NCBI RefSeq assembly: GCF_018143015.1
Contig: NC_054754.1
Coordinates: forward strand, 19,657,094-19,721,093
Direction: 5' to 3'
DNA length: 64,000 nt
Source of the DNA: Lytechinus variegatus
Taxonomy: Eukaryota > Echinodermata > Echinoidea > Temnopleuroida > Toxopneustidae
The notes under the pieces were generated by a model. It was not told where the DNA came from, ran no database searches, and was given only the letters and a program-made list of their open reading frames with translations. Made by a program: the position numbers and the translations under genes. Positions 10,101-22,100 of the stretch are shown one piece after another. The first letter of the stretch is position 1. Every line of letters begins with the position of its first letter.

Positions 10101-13100
10101 GGGTCAATTCATTTCTGAAGTCATGACCTTTCCTGATAAGGGAACCACTGCCTTCTTCTTTGTTTCCCAAAGTTTCATTGGCTATCCGAAGGTCCAATCA
10201 GCTCAAGTGAGCTGGTTGTGTGTTTACTTATTGTTTTGTGCACGCAGACAATGACTTATTTTGTGTATCGACGGCAAGGTCGGGTGGGATTAAAATTTTC
10301 AGAGCGCTTTCATGTTGGTGTGTAACTGTGAATGTGATACAATCATTGATCATTTTTGAAAAATTAACTCGGTAACATTGTAATTTTTAAACCTATATGA
10401 AGTATTCAAAAACCGTTGTCATCGTTGTTTTCTTGTTTTTGTTATTATTACTTGGGTATTCGAGTTATCCCAATGTCATAATGAGGATCTACCGAACATT
10501 CGATTAGTGTAAATGTTTCTAATTTTTTTTTTTCGATTGGTGATTGGCGGCATGCCAATCGAACCTTTCGATCAATCGATGTTTACTCCCAGGCCTAATC
10601 GTAATCGATCATGATCAAAGCTACTTGAAATAATCATGAAAAAAATATTCTGATCTTTGTAATTCTGTTTCTGTCCTGATTCTCTCATTATCAATATTTT
10701 TTCTTTTTTTTTAATTTTCATTTTAAAAAAGAAAGTAGAAATGACTTATTTTTTGTTTAAAGATTAAAACAAAAGAAAGTTCAACAATTTTCATAACTAT
10801 TCTTTTTAGAAACAAAATTTATTATAAATATATGACATATGACACTTGTTTGAGGGTCGGCGATCTTTATTTTTTTATATGTTAAATATAATTTGGCATT
10901 TATTGCCGAACCCCGAACCGAACCAAAGTTCGGAAAAAAATTGCCGAACCCTGCCGAACCGAACCGAACCCGAACATGCCGCCTGACTTGCAGCACTAGT
11001 CACAGTACGCCAAATTGATGCCTGTTCCCGTGGTTATTTACGCTATTTTATTATTCATGAGTCCACTGTTTTGAATAATGACTCCACTCTTCAAACAGTG
11101 GACTTATGAATAAAATAGCGTATCTAACCATGGTAACAGGCGTCAATTTAGCGCGCTGTGACAAAAGCGTGCATCCGCATTGGACATTTTTATACATGCA
11201 TAAATCACGGATTCAAACCACCTTTGTGAATTCGGGCCAATGTGTCTGGGTGTGATTATCCTCTGTATTGGTTAACCTAAGGAGTGGGTGGGTTGTGCTG
11301 GTTAGCAATGGATGGTATTTTCCTTTTGAGGGTGGTGGGATCAATCTAGCTAGAGGTAATTTTTCATGTTGCGATTGTCCTCAAGGGAAACTGAAAATAT
11401 TTGGTCTCTGTCTGGGGAATAATTTCCCTTCAGTGGGGTCTCGAAGAGTTCAATATTCTGAACATAACCGACAACTACCCGTCTGTCTCAGTTTTGAGTA
11501 GTGTAGAGGTGTTGCGGCTCAGCGGATAAGTCTCCTGACTTCCAACCACAAGGTCTGGGGTTCAAATCCAACCGCAGCACTCGAGTCCTTTGGCATGGCA
11601 TTTATCTACATTTGCCACTCTCTACCCAGGTGGGTGTTTCATAAAGCTGTTTGCCTTATAATCCCCAATAAACATTCAATCATCTTCCAAAAGGATCACC
11701 GGTCGTTCTTAAAGTCACTGTTTACGTTAATACAAACAGCTTTATGAAACTGTCCCGGGGTAGTAAATGGGTAAATTTCAAAACCTTACTCATCAACTAA
11801 GAATATACTACCGAACTTACAGAGTTTCTTGGCTTTGGCCTCCAATTGCTGCATGAGGAGATTTTCATGGCGATTACGGATCTGAAAATTCAAAAAGAAA
11901 AAAAAAATTCATGAAAAAAGTGCATGTATCGGTATTCACTCATTCTCCATCTAACAAATTCAGTGAACTCTGGAGAATTCAACCTTCTATAGGTCAAACA
12001 ATTGCTTTGAAGATAAATGCCAGTTGTGGTAACTATCTCAAAATGAGTTCGAACAGAATCCAATGAAATTACCACCAAAGTTTTTGTATATATTAGTAAA
12101 AAAATATGTGCCAAATAGCTGTGGAAGAAAATGCATAATTGCTGAGAAATTAGCAAAATAAGCAGGGAATTCCATTTAATGTCAGGTATTTTTTCGAAGC
12201 AACATAAATACACTGTCCCACATATGCTTTTCTGTGTTGGTGATGATCAGAATTATCGATTTTGAGTTAAAATTACACAATTCCTCGCACGCACCACGAA
12301 TCGTCCTCTCTGCGCACTTTGATGCGAAAGTTAAGCACACTGTATCTATTCCATGAACCGTCCTCTCTGTTACGTTGCCCACTGTGGCTTAAATAATTAA
12401 CTTCAAGAAAATATAGAGATACGGGATGAAACTTTGGAACCTGAACTTTTTAACTAAGACACTGGTAAATAATTTGCTCGCCTTGTAGGTGCACTTATTG
12501 CTGGTTAAAAAAAAAAATCTTTATATGCGTTTTCTGCCAAAGTAACTTTCGCATCGAAGTGCGCAGAGAGGACGGTTCGTGGTGCGTGCGACGAATTTTA
12601 CAAAGACATGTTTACATTAATGTACCAGATCTAGATGTATGATAACATTTTGGTCACCTCCCACATTCTAATCCTTTGTCTAAATAGTCTAATCCAGTAA
12701 CGTAATGAACTAAAAATTTTGAGGGGGCAAGATATGGTGTATCAGGCAAAAGATATAGTCATGAAAACCCCTTCAATAACACATTAAACATAAACTCTGG
12801 TACAGCTAGCAAGAAGTCGTAGAATTGAAGAAATCTTAGACCGATTATACATGTAAAAACTATAAATAAACAATATTTCCCCGATTGACTTTTCAGGGAA
12901 AATATTCAATTACAGAGAAATGAGCATATGTAGATTTAAAAAAAAGAAAAATACCTATCCATTTACAGTGTGGTCCCACATGTTGATTCATGTGCAAGCT
13001 ATTCCAAGAAAAGCATATGGCAATGAAATGAATAGAATTTACTAATTATCTAATTTATTTGAAATAAACTTTGTTCTAAATAAGAATCCTGGCATATGAC

Positions 13101-16100
13101 AAACACTTAAAGGATTGCCTCCAGCCATTTCCTATAAAAATCAGATTTCTATACCAAAACTTGAACTTGACTCTAAAAGTCGAGTACTTACCAAAGTCTT
13201 GGTATGATGTTTGTTGCTCCTACAGTGAACCTCAAAGGCCAGTTTCTTGGTATTAAAGAACTTGGAACAGACCTTGCAGAAGAAGCCTGTCACTGGAATG
13301 ATGTAGTTTTGGCCTTGAAAAAATATCACAGTAATAGGAATATCACGATTAATACCACTGCTTTGTGACAATGGCCTAATTGCTGTAAAGGCGACCGCAC
13401 AACTTACGATTGGTCTGCGACTCAATTTTGGAATATACGTAGTAGAATTTGATGCTAATATTGAGACTTGGAATGGAATATCTTACTGTGTAATGTTCAA
13501 AATCATCTTACAAATACCTACGTTCAAATCTGTGACTATGCTATCATCCTTCTTAGAATAAAAGCCAATTAATATCTAGTTGTAATGACGTCATAGCAGT
13601 CGTACGATTGGCTACGATTTGAAACTAATTTGGCCTTTACTCCAAAATAAAGGCTTGCAATCTTTCAAAATGGTTATATTAGTATTCTTTCAATTAAATC
13701 TAACCTCAAATAAAATTATATGTTCAATTCGCATTTTCAGAAAATGAGCAAAATGCGATTTGTTCCAAAATTGGATCGCGAACAGTTGTAAAGTGTGCCG
13801 TGGCCTTTAATACATCATGCAGTTTCTGACACATTCAATTAATGCTTTTTGCACGTCTTCATTCCCCAGTAAATGTATATGCCAAGTCTTTTGAGAATTG
13901 AGCGGAAAAACAGAGCCAGTAGCTGCTAAACAAAATTTAGTACAGACCCACAAATCCTACTCTAAACACGTAGGCCCAAAATTCACAAAGGTGGTTTTGA
14001 AAACCCACGGTTGAATCCATGGTTTATGCAGATTTCCTGTATAAATTACGCTTATTTTACCGCGTATCGGGCGCATGTATTAAAAATTCCAATGCTGATG
14101 CACGCTTTTGTGTGCGCTGAATGGACGCCTGTTACCATTATCAACAACGCTATTTTATTCATGAGTCCACTGTTTAAAAAGTGGACTCATGCATAAAAAC
14201 AGTGGACTCATGAATAAAATAGCGTTAATAACCATGGCAACAGGCGTCAATTTGGCGCACTGTGACAAAAGCGTGCATCAGCATTGGACATGTTTTTTAC
14301 ACGCGCTAAATTAAGCGTAATTTATACAGGAAATCTGCATAAACCAACCGTGGGTGTTCAAAACCACCTTTGTGAATTCGGGCCGTAGTGTTGACTCTTG
14401 GGGCAAAAATACATCCTTTATAATACAGTTCTATCTTAAATTTTTACACCCTCCCAAATTTGACAATAAACATGTACATGTAACTTTCCTAGTGAAAATA
14501 GATACCCTTTTTTTCATTACATGTATTTGAGTGTTTTTGACACCCTTATCACATTGCGTACGTAACGTGCCCTATCTTGAAAAAGACATAATTTTTACGT
14601 TTTTTGGGGGGTTGAGCATGGTATCCACTTGCCAATGTAAGTGGCCCCCCCCCCCGGCATAGTTCCAACACTATCCAAACTTACACCTATCAGATGCTTA
14701 ATCTGTAATTAAGGCACAGACTCTGATTAATATTAGAACGAGTGGGTCTTCACATATTAGAACTTGCTGGGAATTGTGACATGTGCCTGTAATCTAAGCT
14801 ATTACATGTACAAATTGATGCAGAGGTTCGAACCCAGGTCACATCTTTTGGATAGTGACAGTAAAGGACGGTCCAAGACGTAACTTATCAATATCTGATT
14901 GATGCACACAGACATATATGCTGGCCTGAAAGAAAAGGCATTTCTGTACAAAAGTCATTGGCAGGGACCTTATTTTAGGCTGCATACCGGTATTTACACC
15001 ACTTAACCCTAAATAGACTGACTATTTCAATGCCCAAGAAGACAGGGGGGTATGATCTCGGCCGTTGATCACGGGATTGCGACGAAAATTGGCACATGCG
15101 ATACCCATGGCATAATCTACAAAACTATATTAAAGATCGAAGTCTGCAAAAAATCTCATTGCAAATTAATTATGCCAATTTATGCATTTGCTCTTATTAA
15201 CTAAATAATGACCCTAAAATGCTGATTGGTTCACAGACACTCTACAGGAATCTGATAAAATAAATTCATTATCACATTTATTTTCACATGTATGTTATTG
15301 TTTTCTAAATTTCTTACATGTATGTATTTCTTTATATTTTGACTTTGTTTTTTATTGTTTTGTGGAAATTGCTGGGTACTTTATTTTTACCTTTAACAAG
15401 ATAAAATTGATTGATTTTAATCAGTAAAAGCAAAAATAATGACACATTAGGAATTTTGGCTAAAAACAATATTTGCACTGAATTTGTACACAACTTCATC
15501 TTTTTGAGCAATTTTGGGTCGGCATGCACTTATGAAATGTTGCGTAATTTTGGAACCGAATACCCAGGGGTCGCAATTTTGGTCTCAAAGAGTTGCGCGA
15601 GACTTGTAAGTACAAAGTCAACAAGCGATGCCCTCTCCCCCCAGTCTAAATAGGGTTAACTCCAGTAAAGGGTTTGCCAAGCAGATGGGTTGATATCCGT
15701 AAGATTGCAATATACGGTACTGACTTGTAATTGCATGCGATTGTTCAAGGGAGATGACTGGATTATACAACTCCCAAGAATGCTCTGTAATCTGATTTGT
15801 CCAAATCGGATCACATGATATTCAGCAAATTGCACTATTGCATCCAAAACGCACTATCCTGCACTCTGACGTCAGAGTGCAGGATAGTGCGAGGTCTGGA
15901 ATTATCTAGAATTTAGAAAAAAAATATAGCATTTGGGGCAACTCAGTAACATGGGGTTGTATAAAACAAACAATGCACGCATTCTTGTGCATAGAGGACC
16001 TAACTATGCTCAACACGCCAAATGGATATACCGAACTCGGTCCTGCGGACCTTGGTGCAGTATATCCATTGGCTCTTCATTATTTGGCCCTGCATGCACG

Positions 16101-19100
16101 CGCTTCCATGTATACTGTACTTACCGATCATCTCATTATCTGTTACCCCTGGAATACGCTCATGTTGACTTAATATGTCCTCTTCCTTCAATGGACTATG
16201 GGTGTCACCTTCATTGGCAAGGGACCCAGAACTATAGAGGGCGAAAGATTAGAGAGGGGGGGGGGAAGGGGTGGGTGTAAGAGAACAAAGAGTTGGGAAA
16301 TGAAAATAAACTGCATTAAAATTGGTATGGAGCTGTTGCCTCATGTCCAAAATAAAAAAAAATCTATTTGGTATATTTCTCATCCTTTGTTCCTATTACG
16401 AGGGACTACGCTGGGACTACGCTGGTAATTTAAGCTGCAATAATAAACAAAATTATTGAAACAATAATTTCAAATTGAAAAGATAACGATGGAAATTACC
16501 CAAGATGTCCACATGATATAAAGAAGATCTATAAAAAGAATTCACCGCAAACAATAAGTATACCAGATGAGTTTGATTTACAGTTGACTTCAAATCTGAT
16601 TGCCAGAGATAAATTCAACATCTTCAAAAAGTGCACAAATATATAGTTCTTTAAAAGCAAGTATTATGTTATCATGCAGAGAAATATCAATGTACCAAAA
16701 ATCAAGCAATTATCAATATCACCTAAGTAAAGATTGTAATCATAGTTATGATTCATGATGACATCTATATCTATAAATTACATAAGAGAAATAATAAATC
16801 TCTGTTTACCTGTAAAGTAAAAAGGTTAGTCATATTTAATCAAGTAAATTGAAATGTATAATGAATTTATTATATTTGTTCAAAGTGTTCTGTTTTCAAT
16901 AACAGAGAAAACACCAACATTTTTGGACTAAGCAAAAACAATAATTTTACTGGGTAAAGAAGATTCAAGTATTATTCTAAAGGTTGGTTTTAACCCCCCA
17001 AAAAATCATTTGCGGATGACTCCAATTTCTCTTAAACCAATACGATCGGAGAATGATGTTCAGTCATAACTGTGGAAGAGCCGTGGTGTGGTGGTCCTGA
17101 CTCTTGCCTTGTAAACAGAGGGTTGTGTGTTTGAATCCCACCTTGGACTGACGTCCTTTGGCAAGGCATTAATCCACACTTTGCCACTCTCGACCCAGCT
17201 GCTAAATAGGTACCCGGTAGGATGCGAAGGATATCGTATGTTTGAGCTTGCTAGTGCCATATGAGGCTGCAATGAATGCAAGGAATGCTCCCAAGGGAGT
17301 GGAACTTGTGCACTTTTCGTGTGGGATTGAAATGAATCCAATGACCAGGGTAATAATATGCTGTAAAGTGCATTGAGCCATTTCTGGGAAGAGCGCTATA
17401 TAGAATTGGCTATTATTAAGCGAAAACAGCAATAGCCATTGACAGAATGTCTTGAAGATGCAGCCCAAAAGCAGATACAACCACAGAAGCACCGAACACC
17501 CATGTTTCTTGTGATACCTCTGTGGAAGCACAGGGCCACCAGGTACAGATGTGTCCTAAGAAGCATTTAACAGGCAGATAAGTTCTTGCAGTACTTTGTA
17601 TATTGGTTGTTTTGGATACATCCTTGAAATTAGCATATTAAAACCTTTGAAAGCATGAAGCACAGGTACAGATATAGATATATCCTATAAAGCCTTCCAG
17701 ATAAGTCATCAGAAGAACTATAGATAAATCTAGATGTCCTCAGAACTATCAAAGAAAAATCGCTGGAAGCAAAGAGCAATGGTCGTAACAGAGATGCACT
17801 CCACGAAGCCTTTCAGATACATCGTAAGAACTATCATGGCTGTACATCATTATAAAGCCGAGAACATGGAGATACAGCAACTCAGGTGATGAAGCTTCAG
17901 TTTTATACAGTGTGTGGATATGCCATTGGTTGCGCTCCTTTCAGATACCCAGTGGCAAAAGATTATTCCGATACTACAGAGCCCACACCTTCACAATGAC
18001 TGCAGTTAGGATCTAGCCAGTTTGTAGAATCTACCGTAGGACAGTCAATGACTGTTTGCTTGTGTTGCAATAAATAGCTTTCATGTCATCTACCGAATTT
18101 TTGCCATGGCCAGGATTCTTAAATGTCTCTGATTCTGACTGTTTCTTGATCACATAGCCCAATATCCATAAACTTTCTCATCAGAAGCATGGAAGGAGTG
18201 TCCTGTCATGACTTGTAGCTTATAGTGCTCCTGTCATTTTATTGCTGGCATTTAAAACAAGCCCGAACTGCACAAAGAAAATGGTCAGTGTCAAGTAGTG
18301 GCACACACCACAGCCATCATGGCAGATATTGATAGGGTTTCTGCTGGATCTTTTGGTTGCTTCTCCATCAACAGGTCATCTATGACATGAGAAATCATTC
18401 TTTTCTTCACAATCATGAAATTTGAATTGTTTTGGTAGCTCTCCCTTGGTAGGCTACAAGATTCATCAAACCTACATTGTAGAAAGCATAGTTGCTGACA
18501 CAGCAAGACAATCTGTTTAGAATGGAATAGAAGAGGGGAGAGTATATCGCCACAAGTCTCTGTTCGAAGGGGGTTCCATCCTCCCCAATCTATCTGGTAG
18601 ACTAGTCATTATCTTAAGCAAGTACGGTTCTTTCCTTCCAGTTCCTTCAAGATGTTGGTGAAGACATCATGGTTACTTGATGGTTACTAATAGCAGACCT
18701 TTTTGGTTGAGAAGATACCGGTTTTTACTGTGTTTTAGTGCACTTTGCAGAACTTTCACTTTAGGCTTTCCTTGATTTCTGGTCCTTACCAGTAATTGTT
18801 TCTCCTGATAATCTATGTCATCATGCAGATGGGTAGGGATCCCTCGGTCTTCATCGACTATACTGCTCCTATAGGTTTTTCCCTATGGTATCTAATGCTG
18901 GTTTGGTTGTATCACCAGATCTTGAGTCCAAAGAGCTCAAAAGTCTGACTGGTGGCTCTTCTATCAAATAGTACTCTGTGATTTTCAATGGATCCTTTGC
19001 CATTATCAGGGCCAAACCTCTAAGTGCAAATACAAGACGTCTGTCCTTACCAGTAAAAATAAAAATAATTGCCATCAGCTTTACTTTCTTTCAGATCACC

Positions 19101-22100
19101 AGGACTATGGATCAGACTGTTTACTCTCCTGACTGGCCATGGCCTCTACTGTACACATAGCTCTCTTCAATGGACAAGGTTGCAGGATCCCCTGAACACT
19201 CCTTTACAGATACATCAATTTTGTGCTCCCTTGAAGATGGTTGCAAATTGGACTCTCATTGTAGCTGCTCCAATGTTTCACCTACTGACAATTGTTCCTC
19301 CAGAGTTCTGAACTCCAATAGTCCTTAAAATTTGATTCCTGATAGTCTTTGTCATCATCCAGATTGGTTGGTATCCATCAGACTTTGACCTTACTGCTCT
19401 TCAAAGTAGTTCACTGTGGTATCTATTGCTGGTTTCGTTCATCACCAGAATCTACAATCCAAACAGATCCTCAAAAGACTGACTGTTGGCTCTTCTGTCA
19501 AACAGTTCTCTGTGGTACATTATGGATCCTTTGCCATCATCAATCTCCAAGTGCTAATACAAGATGGCTATCCCTACAACAAATATAAATTCGGCTTCAC
19601 ATTTTTTCACATCACCAAGAATACAGATCAGCTTGTTCGCTCTCCTTACTGGCCATGGGCTCAGTCGTCAATCATAGGATTTTCATTGGACAAGGTTGCA
19701 GGACCTCCAGAAGACACCTTTACAGATACATCAATGTCCTTTTTCCTTGAGAATGGTTGCTGGTTGAACTCTCTCTGGCCACTCCAACAGCTCACCTACT
19801 GTCAGCTGTTCCTCCAGAGTTCTGGTGGTCATTGTTAATCAAACGACTCCTCTGGTCTTTACCAGCCGTTTCTCCTGATAGTCTTTATCAACATCCAGAT
19901 GGGTAGGGTTCCCTCATTCTAGATTGACTCTCAAAGTACTTCCTGCGATATTCATCACTGGTTTGGTTGTAACACCAGAATCTAGAGTCCAAAGAGATTA
20001 ATAGGCTGACTGATGGCTCTTCAATCAGTTTGCTATGGTTCTATATGATACTCTATGTGGATCTTTTCCCATCATCAGGACCAAACAAGATGTCCATCCC
20101 TGCAATATTGCCATCAGCTTCACTTTCTATCACATCACCAGGACAACAGGATTTCTCATTCTTTCTTCAATCCCTACTGGATATCTTTGAATATTGCAAG
20201 AACGCAGTTTTACTTCAGAAAGAACCAGTATCCCAAGCGCAAAGGCCGATTGCAATGACAAATCTATTAGTGACCGGCTCAAGAGGACATATATTGTGCC
20301 TTGCTAAAGTAATGTGCAAGTATAAAGGGTTACAGAAGCATCTTTCTTTTTGGTGCTGCATATGACTGGCTTTTTCATGAAGGGAGTGTTTCTTTTCTAA
20401 ATCATGAACAGTGTAGTCAATCACCCCATGAACTAATTTGATCATCAACTCTAAAAACAGCAAGTTCTATTTTCAATACCTCCAAAGATAAAGTGTATGC
20501 TTGAACAAAGAATTCTGCATTAAACATTTTCAGCCTGTTCAATCATTCGCTTGGGTGAATGAATACTCTAGGTTTTAGGGACTAAAGTATAAAGATAAAA
20601 ATCCCAAATCATTCACCATCAAACACTCATATTCATTGTCTAGACAGCCTCTGCACCAAATAAAACAATCTTCTAACAAATTGAAAACTTCCAATACGAA
20701 TATGTCAAAGTCTGTGCTCAGACAATGGAAGCTAAACAGTTATAAAGATTCTCCCCTCAGGAGATGAGATCCTCATTCATACAGACACTTATAAAAACCT
20801 GGCAAACCATTCATTATTCCATTCTGCATTACAGAGGTGGCTTTGACTCACTCTATATTTGTAAAGTGAGTACATGCATCATCACCTTGTACACTGTTCT
20901 TTGTGCGAATATGCTTGTGTCTACTCTATGTCTGTCATAAAAGACTAAAAAAGAATGCTGTTTAACATCAGAGATTTTCAAAGACCACAGCTTCACGGTC
21001 TCTGACCTCATGATAGCATTAAGTAAATCCCACAGAGTTATGATAAATCTGGCATATTAAAAGGAAGATTATTGTGTGGAATTTGACACCATTCAGGTCT
21101 AAACCACCCAGTGGGAAATGAGATTTTATGACCAGCAGACGTGATGTAATTCCACTTTCTATATAAGGTCATTACTTCACTTTCTCAACCTGACAGTTGC
21201 CACAGGCTATCAAAGTAGGCTTTGCCAAAGAATTTCTCGCTGGTACTTCCCCAAAAGATACTGTATCTCTATTACAGCTACTTCCTATGCTTTCCACAAA
21301 GTCTGGGGTTAGCATGTAACAATCTGGTCCCCATGAATGCTGACTGACTTTCACGAGTCATAATATATGGTGCCATCTCACACAGCTTTGGTCACACTGG
21401 ATAACTATACTGTAAAGATTGAGAGAAGTGTCATCACTGCTGTTCAAAATGCGAGAAAATAGCCCTGGAAACGCAAATATTGTAGGGCAACATGTGTGTC
21501 CAAGTGCGACAAAAGCAAAATCAGAATTCTAATCAAGCCTATTAACATCTGAATCCGATGCCAATGAAATATGAGACCCAATTTATAACATCCGCTGATC
21601 CTCCTTCCATAAATGTCTTGTCCTTCCATTATTTTATCCATAAAGACTAGTTATACATCACTTCTGCAATGATACAAGTAATGTAGCCACAGAGAAATCG
21701 ACATGGTCATGTAAAAAGGGAAATTTTCCAAGACCACTGATGTATAAATAGAAAACAGAACTTCAAGTTCCATTATGTTGCATTTTTTTATCAACATACG
21801 ATTAGAACGCACAATCAATCTATTGAATGTTGAACTCTACAGTAATGCTTGATTTGGAAATGGCTAAATCTATTTGTCGAGTTTCATTTGCTCCCGCTCC
21901 AGTGATTAAGGAGAAAGCAAAGTTAACCATTGTTAATGAATTACTGCTATTTTTAGAATGCTTTCTCCTTCGGATCTTACCTGTCATCAACTTTTATTAC
22001 TTCCTTTGCAGATTGGGTGTTGTCTGTCCAAGGAACGGAGCTAGATTCATGACTGGCCATTAGATCAGCCTGTTCACTCTCCTGACTGGCCATGGCCTCA

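Larger units (their letters stand above)
7967..10998. mobile_element. Non-autonomous hAT-like element (TAGTGCTGCA ends)
   Basis: Ends TAGTGCTGCA and TGCAGCACTA, flanked by a perfect 8-bp target duplication GTCACAGT (7,959-7,966 and 10,999-11,006). Eight-bp duplications and TAG-type ends are characteristic of hAT transposons. Subterminal regions are packed with CCGAACCGAACC-type motifs at both ends (7,979-8,070 and 10,904-10,978). The interior holds a two-copy tandem repeat of about 255 bp (about 8,240-8,660) and an inserted second hAT (9,316-10,597). No transposase frame is visible. Confidence 0.85.
7631..11238. mobile_element. Foldback element FB, copy 1, interrupted by nested elements
   Basis: Begins GGGCCCGAATGCACAAAGG and ends CCTTTGTGAATTCGGGCC, the reverse complement of its start. 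The intact sister copy at 13,973-14,385 is only 413 bp, has the same ends, and is palindromic throughout, with a central ATTCATGAGTCCACTG phrase. Here the left arm is split by a 206-bp element (7,733-7,938) and a 3-kb hAT-like element (7,967-10,998). Non-coding. Confidence 0.85.

Noticed and set aside
21172-21354. Protein-like minus-strand frame as the missing exon
   Set aside because: No pyrimidine tract before the possible acceptor and no recognised motif; left as an unresolved fragment.
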